A stretch of 64,000 nt of DNA from a bacterium 336/3 (GTDB taxonomy: Bacteria; Bacteroidota; Bacteroidia; Cytophagales; Thermonemataceae), in assembly GCA_001281695.1 (NCBI GenBank), contig LJIE01000001.1, positions 1,034,586 through 1,098,585 of the forward strand, read 5' to 3'. The first letter of the stretch is position 1. Each line of letters begins with the position of its first letter. Under the pieces are notes generated by a model. The model was not told where the DNA came from. It searched no databases and saw only the letters and a list, made by a program, of their open reading frames with translations. Shown here piece after piece: positions 34,953 through 43,779 of the stretch. Both the position numbers and the translations under genes were made by a program.

Positions 34953-35789
34953 CTATAAAGTATTTAATTGATATTTGAAATATGATGAAAGTAAAAGTTG
35001 AAATTTCTTTGCATCAGGTACTCTGATACGCTTCTGCATAATAACAGAAGCAGGTTGAGCTTTTATTTTCTTGAAAAGAGCTATATAATATACATAAGCT
35101 AAATAAACACCCATTTTTGCCCCCTTGGGTAATTTGATGATACCCAAATAAGCATCATCAAAATCTTTTTGAATGTCTTGCTCAATCATCTTTTTAGTAT
35201 GTTCATCAAATTTTTCAAAATCTACTTCAGGGAAGTAAGTTCTTCCTCGTTCCTGATAGTCACTTTTCATATCTCTCAAGAAGTTAATTTTCTGAAAAGC
35301 AGCACCCAAACTACGAGCAGGTTCTCGGAGACGGTCATATATGGTTGTATCTCCTTGACAAAATACTCTCAAACACATTAAACCAACTACTTCAGCAGAA
35401 CCATAAATATATTCATGGTATTTGTCATCACTATAATCTTTAAAATACAAATCCATTTCCATACTATGCAAAAAAGCATCTATCAACTCTCTTTCTATTT
35501 TATACTGATTGACAACAATTTGGAAAGAGTGTAAAACAGGGTTCAAACTGATTTTTTCTTCAATGGCTTGGTAAGTATCTCTTCTGAAACGGTTTAAAAG
35601 TTCTTTTTTATCATGTTCATGGAATGTATCTACAATTTCATCTGCATAACGAACAAAACCATAAATTGCATAAATAGGTAAATGAAACTTAGAAGCTAAG
35701 GTTTTAATACCCAATGTAAAAGATGTGCTATAATGCTCTGTAATGAGCTTACTGCATTTGAGTGTAGTAGTATCGTAGAGACTAAGCAT
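34953..35789 (-). CDS. crtB: Phytoene/squalene synthase family protein
   Basis: A 278-residue trans-isoprenyl diphosphate synthase (head-to-head) from the ATG at 35789 (MLSLYDTTTLKCSKLITEHYS). The first aspartate-rich motif is YADEIVD, and the second region is DYQERGRTYFP. HYSTSFTLG and FQKINFLRD are typical of bacterial phytoene synthases. CrtB joins two geranylgeranyl diphosphates into phytoene, the first step of carotenoid synthesis. No desaturase (crtI) or cyclase is in the window, so squalene/dehydrosqualene synthesis remains possible. A TGTTTAAC box lies 35 bp upstream (minus strand 35831-35824), the same octamer as near the ECF sigma gene. Confidence 0.88.
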   Translation of the reverse strand: MLSLYDTTTLKCSKLITEHYSTSFTLGIKTLASKFHLPIYAIYGFVRYADEIVDTFHEHDKKELLNRFRRDTYQAIEEKISLNPVLHSFQIVVNQYKIERELIDAFLHSMEMDLYFKDYSDDKYHEYIYGSAEVVGLMCLRVFCQGDTTIYDRLREPARSLGAAFQKINFLRDMKSDYQERGRTYFPEVDFEKFDEHTKKMIEQDIQKDFDDAYLGIIKLPKGAKMGVYLAYVYYIALFKKIKAQPASVIMQKRIRVPDAKKFQLLLSSYFKYQLNTL

Positions 35790-35865
35790 GATATTGTGGT
35801 GTAAATGAGTAATAAAATCTTTAGTTAAACACAAAAAATGAAATTTTGTTTTCGTTTTCTGATTT

Positions 35866-36156
35866 TTATACGTTTATCAATGATTTTTCGTAATTAATCA
35901 AATCTAGTAATAAATCTGTAATATTCTCTGTTTTATCTCCTTCATATCCTGAAAAGCGAAAATTTACAACTTCTTCTGAACTTTGCTCAAAAGCAATATC
36001 GCCCTTCAGGACATTGGAATAGGTATCATAAAACAAAATGTTGAAAATAGCATCACCATTAGAACCAATATAATTACATCGAATTTGCCATCGCATACGT
36101 TTGCGAATGTTACATAACTTAATAATTAGATTCAATATGGTTGCAGAAACTTCCAA
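35866..36156 (-). CDS. Small protein of unknown function
   Basis: An uninterrupted frame of 96 codons lies between the TPR gene's stop and the crtB leader. The frame opens at a TTG (36156) 13 bp after the TPR stop. The first ATG is at 36096 and would give about 76 residues (MRWQIRCNYIGSNGDAIFN). Composition and codon use look like a real soluble protein: IFNILFYDTYSNVLKGDI, then EGDKTENITDLLLDLINYEKSL. No family was recognised. The true start is undecided. Confidence 0.5.
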   Translation of the reverse strand: MEVSATILNLIIKLCNIRKRMRWQIRCNYIGSNGDAIFNILFYDTYSNVLKGDIAFEQSSEEVVNFRFSGYEGDKTENITDLLLDLINYEKSLINV

Positions 36157-36168
36157 GCAAGTAAATTA

Positions 36169-37581
36169 TTATTTGCAATTTTTTTTCATCCAATCTTGCA
36201 TAGCTTTGTCTTCTCCTCCCAATTCAATGGCTTTTTTATAATCAGCACAAGCCATTTTATTATTTTTGAGAGCTTTATAGCAATCGCCTCTGTTTTGGTA
36301 TTTTTTGGCTGTGGGATGTTGTTCTCCAAGACTAAAAAGTGTGTTATAATGTTCAATAGCACCTTTATAATCACCTAAATTCTTTTTTGCAAAAGCCATT
36401 TCAGCTAAATATTCTGGATCTTTTTCTAAATCATAAGCTTTTTGAGCATATTCCAACGATTTCTTGAAATTGCCGAATTCATTTTCAAGCCATGAAAGTT
36501 CATACAATGCTTTATGGTTTTTACTATCAAAGCTTATAACTTTCTCAAAATCTTTTTGAGCCTCTTTGTGTTTATCTTCCATCATCATACAAAGAGCTTT
36601 TTGATAATAAATAAAAGCTTTTTCTTCATTATTAAGTTCCTCTTCTTTTTCTAGAGCTTTGTTGGTTGCTTGGGAAAGCTTATCATAATAGTATTTTAAA
36701 TTTTCTTCTGTATTGTATTCTTGTTCTTCTGCTTTATCTAATTCTTTACGATGAATTTTTACAAGATGTTTGGCAGCAATATGACTTTGATAGTCATTGT
36801 TCATACAATATTCAAAATTAGAAATAGCTTCATAATAATATTCTTCATCATCCATTCCCAAAAGAGCACTTTCAAAATAGGCGGGTGCAAATTCTGAATT
36901 TATAAAAATGGCTGTTCTGAACATTTCCTGAGCTTTAAACTTATCATTTTTCTTTTTATAAATCAGCCCTTTTTGATAAAACACTTCTTTGTTTTTAGGA
37001 GAAAGAAAATCTGATTTACCTAAATTTTTAAGAGCATCATCATATTTTTCTTCATTGATTTGGGTTATAGCCAAATCATAATATTGTTTAGCTGTATATT
37101 GAGCATGTTTTTGATAAATGCTATTAAAATCAGCATCTTCATTGCTAATATCTACCAAATACCAGTTTTTCTTATCTTTAAAAGCTTCTAAAATAAGGGT
37201 ATCTGTGGTAGTCTGATAGTTAACAATGACTTGTAAAGCATAATAATTTTGAGATACTACAAGTATTTTGCTTTCCTTTAAACTTTTGAATTGAAGTTTT
37301 TTTGCATCAAGAGCAAAACCTTGTATGTTGTCTAAAATCGTTTTGAGTTTGCCTTCTGCATAATTGTACTGTTCGTCTAAGGCTTCTTGTGTGCCTGAAC
37401 TGGAAGCAAATAATTTAAAAACTTCTAAAGAAGGACTGATAGATTTAAGATTTTGAGCTGAACCTGATTGCAAAATGCCTATGAAACGATTGGCTAAATC
37501 TTTAGAAGATTTGACAGGTTTTTGAGCCAATGTCCATGCCGACATCAGCAAAAAAGTACATAAAAAAGATAGTTTTCGCAT
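36169..37581 (-). CDS. Exported tetratricopeptide repeat protein
   Basis: A 470-residue protein with a signal peptide ending TLAQ. Residues ~20-165 form a DUF3887-like/NTF2-type region (DLANRFIGILQSGSAQNLKSI ... YLVDISNED). The rest contains at least seven TPR units, such as YDDALKNLGKSDFLSPKN, KALYELSWLENEFGNFKKSLEYAQKA and MACADYKKAIELGG. TPR solenoids mediate protein interactions. Location is periplasmic or outer membrane. No partner is obvious, and the downstream small gene may be co-transcribed. Confidence 0.85.
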   Translation of the reverse strand: MRKLSFLCTFLLMSAWTLAQKPVKSSKDLANRFIGILQSGSAQNLKSISPSLEVFKLFASSSGTQEALDEQYNYAEGKLKTILDNIQGFALDAKKLQFKSLKESKILVVSQNYYALQVIVNYQTTTDTLILEAFKDKKNWYLVDISNEDADFNSIYQKHAQYTAKQYYDLAITQINEEKYDDALKNLGKSDFLSPKNKEVFYQKGLIYKKKNDKFKAQEMFRTAIFINSEFAPAYFESALLGMDDEEYYYEAISNFEYCMNNDYQSHIAAKHLVKIHRKELDKAEEQEYNTEENLKYYYDKLSQATNKALEKEEELNNEEKAFIYYQKALCMMMEDKHKEAQKDFEKVISFDSKNHKALYELSWLENEFGNFKKSLEYAQKAYDLEKDPEYLAEMAFAKKNLGDYKGAIEHYNTLFSLGEQHPTAKKYQNRGDCYKALKNNKMACADYKKAIELGGEDKAMQDWMKKNCK

Positions 37582-37687
37582 TTTCGATAAAAATTATTTG
37601 AGCTAATTTATTGAATAATAATCCGAAAAAAAAGTTTTTAAGGCGATTTTATTGAATCATGAATTCTATACATTGAAAGGCTGGATT

Positions 37688-39142
37688 TTAATCCCAAAAA
37701 TCTTTCATTTTTATTTGTTTTTTAGACAATTTGATTACAAAAAAGAACTGATAAAGCTCCCAAAGCCATACTCTTCTACCGATTTTGGTGTACCACCACA
37801 TTGCTTTTCGTAGTCTGGATTCTTTATGAAAAAACAATCTCTTCAAAGCATTTGGGCGTATTTGCATAATAATTTCAATGAGTTTTACATACAAAATCAC
37901 AAGCCAAGGCTTTAAATGTTTAGTGGCAATAACTTGATGTTTATAATCCCAAAGTCTTTGGTCTGTGAGTATAATATCTTTTTCTTTTACTTCTTCAAAA
38001 TAAGGTGTCCATTTGTGAGGCGTAACATACAATAGTTGTATTTGGTCTGGGTCATAAGAAAGGAGTTGTTTGAGGCTATAGTAAAAATCTTTGGTTTTTT
38101 CTTCACCAAAACCAACTACATAGGTAGCCATAGAAAGAATACCATGCTTTCTGAGTAGTTGGATTGCTTCTTTATCTTTTGAAATAGCTCCAGCTTTTTT
38201 TATATTCTCCAAAACAACAGCATCATAGTTTTCGATACCCAACAAAAATCTTTCAAAACCAGCTTTTTTATAGAGATGAAGAAAATCTACATCTCGTACA
38301 ATATTATCGGCTCTGATAGAACCTACTAAAATTAAAGGTAAATTCTTAGCAACCAAAGCTTCCAAGAAAGCTCGCCATGCTTTGGGATTAGACGAAGGAT
38401 TTTCGTCTGCAAAATTGAATACTTTTACACCATGTTTTTTGTGCAACATTTCCATTTCATCAGCAAGAAGCTGAGGGTCTCTGTGTCTCCATTTTTTCCA
38501 AAAAAGGCTTTGCCCACAATACGTACATGGGTAAGGGCAACCTCTTGAAAATTGAATTACAACAGCTTTCTTTTGTCCCCAATAAGTATAATGATAACCT
38601 TCCATAAGTTCCCAACCTATTCGATAGGCATCTAAATCCTGAATAGTTTCTGCTGGTGGAGTTTTGATAACTTGATTATCCTTTTTGAAAGCCAACCCTT
38701 TGATTTGCTCAAAAGGTTCGTTTTTAGAAAGTGCTGTGATAAGATTTAAGGCAATTTCTTCACCTTCTCCACAAACAATAAAATCTATTTGAGGATTTTT
38801 CTCTAAAATTTCTTGCCAATGATAAGTAGGAAAAACACCCCCAACAATAGTAGTGATATGTGGAACTTTTTCTTTGATGAGTTTGGTTATATCATTAATA
38901 ATGGGTTGGGCAGAAGTAGAACCCGAATGCCCTAACAGAACAGCATCAGGCATTTCTGCTAAGACTTTTTCTAAAATTTGAGAATGCTTCAGAGGCTTGA
39001 AATCGGCATCTAAAAGCTTGACATGATGTCCATCATCAATTAAAGGTCCACCAATGGATAAAAGCCCTAAAGGTGGCAAGTGTTCATGAGCTAATCGGCT
39101 CCCAATAGATAAATGAGGAGGATTGATAATTAAGATTTTCAT
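37688..39142 (-). CDS. B12-binding domain radical SAM protein (BchE/P-methylase type)
   Basis: A 484-residue protein of the class B radical SAM group. The N-terminal ~140 residues form a cobalamin-binding Rossmann-like domain (PPHLSIGSRLAHEHLPPLG ... VLLGHSGST). The radical SAM core follows with RGCPYPCTYCGQSLFW, whose three cysteines (CxxxCxxC) bind the 4Fe-4S cluster. Such enzymes do methylations or ring-forming reactions on unactivated carbons. Family members act on hopanoids, tetrapyrroles, antibiotics and lipids. The C-terminus carries basic and hydrophobic helices. It lies near crtB, but the substrate is unknown. It is not followed by pathway partners. Confidence 0.88.
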   Translation of the reverse strand: MKILIINPPHLSIGSRLAHEHLPPLGLLSIGGPLIDDGHHVKLLDADFKPLKHSQILEKVLAEMPDAVLLGHSGSTSAQPIINDITKLIKEKVPHITTIVGGVFPTYHWQEILEKNPQIDFIVCGEGEEIALNLITALSKNEPFEQIKGLAFKKDNQVIKTPPAETIQDLDAYRIGWELMEGYHYTYWGQKKAVVIQFSRGCPYPCTYCGQSLFWKKWRHRDPQLLADEMEMLHKKHGVKVFNFADENPSSNPKAWRAFLEALVAKNLPLILVGSIRADNIVRDVDFLHLYKKAGFERFLLGIENYDAVVLENIKKAGAISKDKEAIQLLRKHGILSMATYVVGFGEEKTKDFYYSLKQLLSYDPDQIQLLYVTPHKWTPYFEEVKEKDIILTDQRLWDYKHQVIATKHLKPWLVILYVKLIEIIMQIRPNALKRLFFHKESRLRKAMWWYTKIGRRVWLWELYQFFFVIKLSKKQIKMKDFWD

Positions 39143-39172
39143 AGATAAATTGTAAAAGGAGAGTTATACAAA

Positions 39173-39208
39173 AAGAATGATTGATAACAATCAAAAATCA
39201 TTCTTTTC
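39173..39208 (-). terminator. Intrinsic terminator after the CHAP gene
   Basis: AAGAATGATT (39173-39182) pairs with AATCATTCTT (39196-39205). Read on the minus strand it is followed by TTTTTG, and it overlaps the end of the CHAP gene. Confidence 0.7.
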
Positions 39209-39764
39209 TTAACCAACCTAATAAATTTTTATGATGAATTTGCCATTTTCTTTGATCCTGAGATAGTTTAAAAGCTTCCCTTGAATTACCCCATGTACCA
39301 GCATTCTGTTGGATAATTTCGAGTTCATCATTTTTTACATTTGAAACAATAGCCACATGCCCATATTGATTGAATGTAGTAGGAGCGAAAACCACTAAAT
39401 CATTTACTTTGGGTTTTATTTTACTTGGATTTGTATATTGAATCAGGTTACGCTGTTTGTTAAACGTTCCATCTTTGAGCTTTTTATTAAAAAAATCTTT
39501 GGCATGTCCATAACTATCAGGCATTTTGTGTTTAAGATGTTCGTAATAATATCTCTTTACAAATTCTACACATTGATATTTTAGTCCTAAATTATAGCCA
39601 TCAGGCGTAAGATTTCTTCCAAAAGTATTATCAATAGCCCCATTATAATACACCACAACCCCATTGAGACTATCAATGGGGTTGCCTGCAGTTTTATTGC
39701 TATTGGATGGACTACATTGCCACATCAAAATTGAAAAAATGATGATCTTTAATAAAAAATGCAT
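39198..39764 (-). CDS. CHAP-domain amidase/endopeptidase, exported (possible lipoprotein)
   Basis: A 188-residue protein starting at the ATG at 39764, which shares a base with the upstream gene's TGA. The N-terminus (MHFLLKIIIFSILMWQCSPS) has a hydrophobic stretch ending in Cys, so a lipoprotein signal is possible though the lipobox is not canonical. The CHAP domain shows YQCVEFVKRYYYEHL with the catalytic Cys, YGHVAIVSNV with the catalytic His, and IIQQNAGTWG. CHAP enzymes cleave peptidoglycan cross-links or glutathionylspermidine. It is translationally coupled to the PurF-like gene, which is an unexpected partner. Confidence 0.85.
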   Translation of the reverse strand: MHFLLKIIIFSILMWQCSPSNSNKTAGNPIDSLNGVVVYYNGAIDNTFGRNLTPDGYNLGLKYQCVEFVKRYYYEHLKHKMPDSYGHAKDFFNKKLKDGTFNKQRNLIQYTNPSKIKPKVNDLVVFAPTTFNQYGHVAIVSNVKNDELEIIQQNAGTWGNSREAFKLSQDQRKWQIHHKNLLGWLRKE

Positions 39765-41617
39765 CAATATGCTCGTGCTAAATTGCCTTGTAAATAGTTC
39801 ATCAGCGATTTATTAACAACCGTATAACCTCCTTGTGTGGGATAATTGCCTGTAAAGTACCAATCTCCTAAATGGCTGGGGCAAGCTTGATGCAAACCCT
39901 CGACATTCTGATAAATCACGCTTACTTCAGCTCTAATGCCATCTTTGCGTATCATCTGAGCTATTTTATCAGAAATTTGTTCATCCGTAAAACAAGCATA
40001 TAATTTTTGAGCTAAGTTTTGGGTTTCACCTAGATTATTCAAATCTTTTTGCTCTAATTCATCTATAAGATACTCTTTATTATGTTCTTTGAGTAATTCT
40101 AACATAGCTCTGAATGCAATAAAATCTTTCATTCTTGACATATCAATGCCATAGCAGTCAGGGTAGCGAATCTGTGGAGCAGACGAAACGATCACGATTT
40201 TCTTGGGTGAAAGTCCATCCAACATTTTTAAAATACTTTGCTCAAGTGTTGTACCACGTACAATAGAGTCATCAATCACAACCAACGTATCTATATCTTT
40301 CTTGACAACATTGTAGGTTGTATCGTACACACTATTCACCATTTCATTTCTTTGGCTATCATCAGTAATAAATGTACGCAGTTTTGCATCCTTAATGACC
40401 AATTTTTCAACTCTGATATTGTTGTGTAGAATCTTCTTTAAGCCTTCTAAATCATTTTTGGCTAACAATTCAGCTCTTTTTTCTGCAAGATATTGTTCAA
40501 TACCTTGTAAAAGTCCTAAAAAAGAAGTTTCAGCAGTATTGGGAACATACGAGAAAACAGTGTTTTCTAAATCGTAATCAATATTTTCAAGTACTTTGGT
40601 TGCAAGCAAATGCCCTAATTTCTTGCGTTCTGCATAGATTTTTGGGTCTGTACCTCTAGAAAAATAGATACGTTCAAAACTACATGAAAGCTGAGTAGTG
40701 GGTTCTGCAAAAGGTTTTTGCTCAAAATCACCATTTTTGCTTACAATCAGGGCATGAGCAGGTTTTATTTCTTGAATTTGGTCATATTCAATATTGAAAG
40801 CAGACTTAATAGCAACTCTTTCAGAGGCTGCCACCACAAATTCATCATTAGCATAAAAATAAGCAGGACGAATACCAGCAGGATCTCTAGCTACAAATGC
40901 TGCCCCATAGCCAGTCATGCCTACAATGGCGTATCCACCATCAAAATCTTTACAGGCTCTACGCAAAACTCTTTGTAAATCAATTTTTTCCTCAATGATA
41001 GATGACATTTCTTGTTTAGAAAACATATCTTTATGAGCATCATAAATGAGTTGATTCTCTTCATCCAAAAAATGCCCTATTTTTTCTAAAACAGTTACCG
41101 TATCTATTCTTTCTTTAGGATGTTGCCCTAAATACAATAACTTATTGAATAAGTCATCATTATTAGTCATATTGAAATTTCCTGCAAGTACTAAGGTTCT
41201 ACTTCTCCAATTATTCTGACGCAAGAATGGATGACAATTTTCAATAGAGTTTAAACCATGTGTACCATAACGCAAATGACCTAAAAGAAGCTCACCTGTA
41301 AAAGCTACATTACTCTTGAGCCACGTAGCATCTGATTTTTCTTTTTTATGAGATTTGGTAGATTTTTTGATTTTCTTTCCAATTCTCTTAAAAATCTTTT
41401 GTGTAGCCCTTTGGCTTATTGAACGATACCTACTGATATACCTCACACCTGGTTCAACATCTAATTTGATGGTAGCTATCCCTGCACCGTCTTGTCCACG
41501 ATTATTTTGCTTTTCCATCATCATATAAAGCTTTTGTAAAGGATACGTTGCCGAACCATACTTATCTAAATAATATTGATAAGGCTTTCGTAAACGAATA
41601 AAAGCAATGCCACACAT
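39764..41617 (-). CDS. PurF-like amidophosphoribosyltransferase, long form
   Basis: A 617-residue protein from the ATG at 41617. Cys2 in MCGIAFIRL is the Ntn-hydrolase nucleophile that takes ammonia from glutamine, so the in-frame upstream ATGs are excluded. The N-terminal glutaminase domain shows KQNNRGQDGAGIA and LLGHLRYGTHG. The C-terminal phosphoribosyltransferase domain has the PRPP loop VVIDDSIVRGTT. Standard PurF, the first enzyme of purine synthesis, is about 470-510 residues. This longer version, typical of a second Bacteroidota paralogue, has insertions around residues 85-120 and 390-450. Whether it is the housekeeping purine enzyme is uncertain. Confidence 0.85.
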   Translation of the reverse strand: MCGIAFIRLRKPYQYYLDKYGSATYPLQKLYMMMEKQNNRGQDGAGIATIKLDVEPGVRYISRYRSISQRATQKIFKRIGKKIKKSTKSHKKEKSDATWLKSNVAFTGELLLGHLRYGTHGLNSIENCHPFLRQNNWRSRTLVLAGNFNMTNNDDLFNKLLYLGQHPKERIDTVTVLEKIGHFLDEENQLIYDAHKDMFSKQEMSSIIEEKIDLQRVLRRACKDFDGGYAIVGMTGYGAAFVARDPAGIRPAYFYANDEFVVAASERVAIKSAFNIEYDQIQEIKPAHALIVSKNGDFEQKPFAEPTTQLSCSFERIYFSRGTDPKIYAERKKLGHLLATKVLENIDYDLENTVFSYVPNTAETSFLGLLQGIEQYLAEKRAELLAKNDLEGLKKILHNNIRVEKLVIKDAKLRTFITDDSQRNEMVNSVYDTTYNVVKKDIDTLVVIDDSIVRGTTLEQSILKMLDGLSPKKIVIVSSAPQIRYPDCYGIDMSRMKDFIAFRAMLELLKEHNKEYLIDELEQKDLNNLGETQNLAQKLYACFTDEQISDKIAQMIRKDGIRAEVSVIYQNVEGLHQACPSHLGDWYFTGNYPTQGGYTVVNKSLMNYLQGNLARAY

Positions 41618-41735
41618 AAGAAAAATGTAAAAAGTGAATGATAAATTCTTGTCTGCAAAGATAACAAAATTCATCAAGAAATGATTTGGATTTTTCTTTA
41701 TCTTTGGCAACCTTTCAATCATTGTGCATATTTTT

Positions 41736-43328
41736 ATGAAAATTGCAAGAAGAAAAAATCTTTGGCTACTAACATTATTAGTTCCTATACTTTTAAGCCC
41801 TGCATGGTATTTTGTGGGTGGATGCTTATTTCTATTTGTGGGCATTGTCCCACTGTTTATGATAGAACAAGAAATTAGAAATACAAACCCTAAATATCCT
41901 AAACTACGTTTTTTTGCTTATACTTATTTGAGTTTATTTTTGTGGAATATAGCAACTACTTGGTGGGTTTGGAATGCCAGTGCAGGAGGGGCAATCGGTA
42001 TGCTGATTGCTAATACACTACTCATGACGCTTCCTTGGATATTGTATAGCCAAATGAAACAAAAATTAGGTTTAAAATGGGGCTTATGGGCGTTGGTTTG
42101 TTTTTGGCTTGCTTTTGAGTATATCCATCTCAATTGGGACTTGAGTTGGTCGTGGCTTAACTTAGGCAATGGTTTTGCCTATTCTCATTTTTTGGTACAA
42201 TGGTACGAATTTACGGGCTCTTTAGGAGGAACATTATGGGTACTTATACTTAATATTTTAGTATATCAGGCAATCCAAGAAGGTTTTTCTAAAAAAGCAG
42301 TGATACGTTTATCTATTATATTCTTTGTACCAGTCATTTTTTCTATCGTTTTGTATGCAGTCCACACAGAAAAAGGAGAGAAGGTAGAAGTAGTGGTTGT
42401 ACAGCCCAATATAGACCCTTATTCGCAGAAATTTATAGGGCAAAACTCTTTTATTCCTTATGATAAACAAGCTCAGATGTTTTTGGCATTGGCCCAAAAA
42501 CAAATTACTAATCGAACAGAGCTTGTTATTTTTCCTGAAACGGCATTTGATGAAGGATATGATGAGAGAGGTATCAAGGACTACGCCCCCATACGTATGA
42601 TAAGCGATTTTGTAAAAAAGAAAGACAATCTCTATTTGCTTGGAGGGACTACTTCATGGTTGGTTTATGGAAAGGATAAAAAAAGCCCCACAGCTCGCCA
42701 AAATGCACAAGTAGGTTTTTATGATGTTTTCAATACAGCTATGTTTTTTGGGAATAAAGTAGATAGCATTGCTTTATACCACAAATCAAAGCTTGTTCCT
42801 CTTGTAGAGTCTATGCCTTATCCTGCAATTATTGAAACCATTTTTGGAAGTTTGATTATTAATTTAGGAGGTTCTTCAGGTGGGCTTGGCAAACAACCAG
42901 AAAGAGAAGTGTTTTTTTCTAAAAAATTTGGTTATGCTCCTATTATCTGTTACGAATCAATTTATGGAGAATATGTAACTGAATATGTACAAAAAGGGGC
43001 TAATATATTGTGTGTGATTACCAATGATGGTTGGTGGGGAGATACACCTGGTTACAAGCAACATCTACAAATGGCTCGTCTGAGAGCTATTGAAACTCGA
43101 AGAGCTGTAGCACGTTCTGCCAATACAGGCATTTCGGGATTTATTAATCAGAGAGGGGATTTGATAGAAAAAACAGCTTACTGGGTATCAGATGTTCGTA
43201 AACAAACCCTCCAAGCCAATACTGAAAAAACTATTTATGTACAAATAGGTGATATCCTTGGTAAAGTAGCTGTTTTGGTATCTTTTTTGGTGGTTATTTA
43301 TGGATTTATCAAGAAAAAAGTATCTTAA
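41736..43328 (+). CDS. lnt: Apolipoprotein N-acyltransferase
   Basis: A 530-residue integral membrane enzyme from the ATG at 41736 (MKIARRKNLWLL); a GTG four codons earlier is possible. It has several N-terminal membrane helices, then a periplasmic nitrilase-fold domain. The catalytic triad is visible: Glu in VIFPETAFDEG, Lys in YHKSKLVPLVE, and Cys in APIICYESIYGEY. Lnt adds the third acyl chain to the N-terminal Cys of lipoproteins. A last membrane helix ends the protein (VLVSFLVVIYGFI). It is divergent from the PurF-like gene, and the start regions lie about 120 bp apart. Confidence 0.93.
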   Translation: MKIARRKNLWLLTLLVPILLSPAWYFVGGCLFLFVGIVPLFMIEQEIRNTNPKYPKLRFFAYTYLSLFLWNIATTWWVWNASAGGAIGMLIANTLLMTLPWILYSQMKQKLGLKWGLWALVCFWLAFEYIHLNWDLSWSWLNLGNGFAYSHFLVQWYEFTGSLGGTLWVLILNILVYQAIQEGFSKKAVIRLSIIFFVPVIFSIVLYAVHTEKGEKVEVVVVQPNIDPYSQKFIGQNSFIPYDKQAQMFLALAQKQITNRTELVIFPETAFDEGYDERGIKDYAPIRMISDFVKKKDNLYLLGGTTSWLVYGKDKKSPTARQNAQVGFYDVFNTAMFFGNKVDSIALYHKSKLVPLVESMPYPAIIETIFGSLIINLGGSSGGLGKQPEREVFFSKKFGYAPIICYESIYGEYVTEYVQKGANILCVITNDGWWGDTPGYKQHLQMARLRAIETRRAVARSANTGISGFINQRGDLIEKTAYWVSDVRKQTLQANTEKTIYVQIGDILGKVAVLVSFLVVIYGFIKKKVS

Positions 43329-43347
43329 AAGTATAGATTCAAAAAAT

Positions 43348-43779
43348 ATGTATCATTTAGTATCAATTATGTTCCTGTTATTACCCTTCAATAAATCTTT
43401 TCCTCATCGGACTATGGAAAAAAATATTGAATTTAAAGCAGTCGTAGAAGTAGAAGGGCAGATGGCTATTGGCTGGGGATATAAAATAAGATGCAAGGTT
43501 TTAGAAGTAAAATTTGGAGAATTGCCAAAGCTAAAATCGTATAACAACAATACAGATATTTTTATATTGGGCTGGACAGCAGGATTTAAAGGAAAAACAC
43601 TAAGCAAAGAAGGTGCTGAATTTCAAACAATACCTCCTTCCATCAAAGAAAAATATTTGATGACATTCTATTATAATGGAATAATCAATGAAAAAGTATA
43701 TGATGCTCCAGTAACAGGCTTTACAGATTCCATGGATAGAATTTGGTTTTTAAAAGAACTACAAAAAATTAGCCCTTAG
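43348..43779 (+). CDS. Small exported protein of unknown function
   Basis: A 143-residue protein if started at the ATG at 43348 (MYHLVSIMFLLLPFNKSFP), which gives a plausible signal peptide and lies 19 bp after lnt. An in-frame ATG at 43300 would overlap lnt and bury the signal. The mature part is beta-rich (IEFKAVVEVEGQMAIGWGYKIRC, FILGWTAGFKGKTLS). No family was recognised. Its end overlaps the convergent hydrolase gene by 11 bp. Confidence 0.65.
   Translation: MYHLVSIMFLLLPFNKSFPHRTMEKNIEFKAVVEVEGQMAIGWGYKIRCKVLEVKFGELPKLKSYNNNTDIFILGWTAGFKGKTLSKEGAEFQTIPPSIKEKYLMTFYYNGIINEKVYDAPVTGFTDSMDRIWFLKELQKISP

Noticed and set aside
39764..41845. Longer start for the PurF-like gene
   Set aside because: Ntn-type amidotransferases need Cys directly after the initiator Met, which is met only by the ATG at 41617. 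The extension would also run into lnt.
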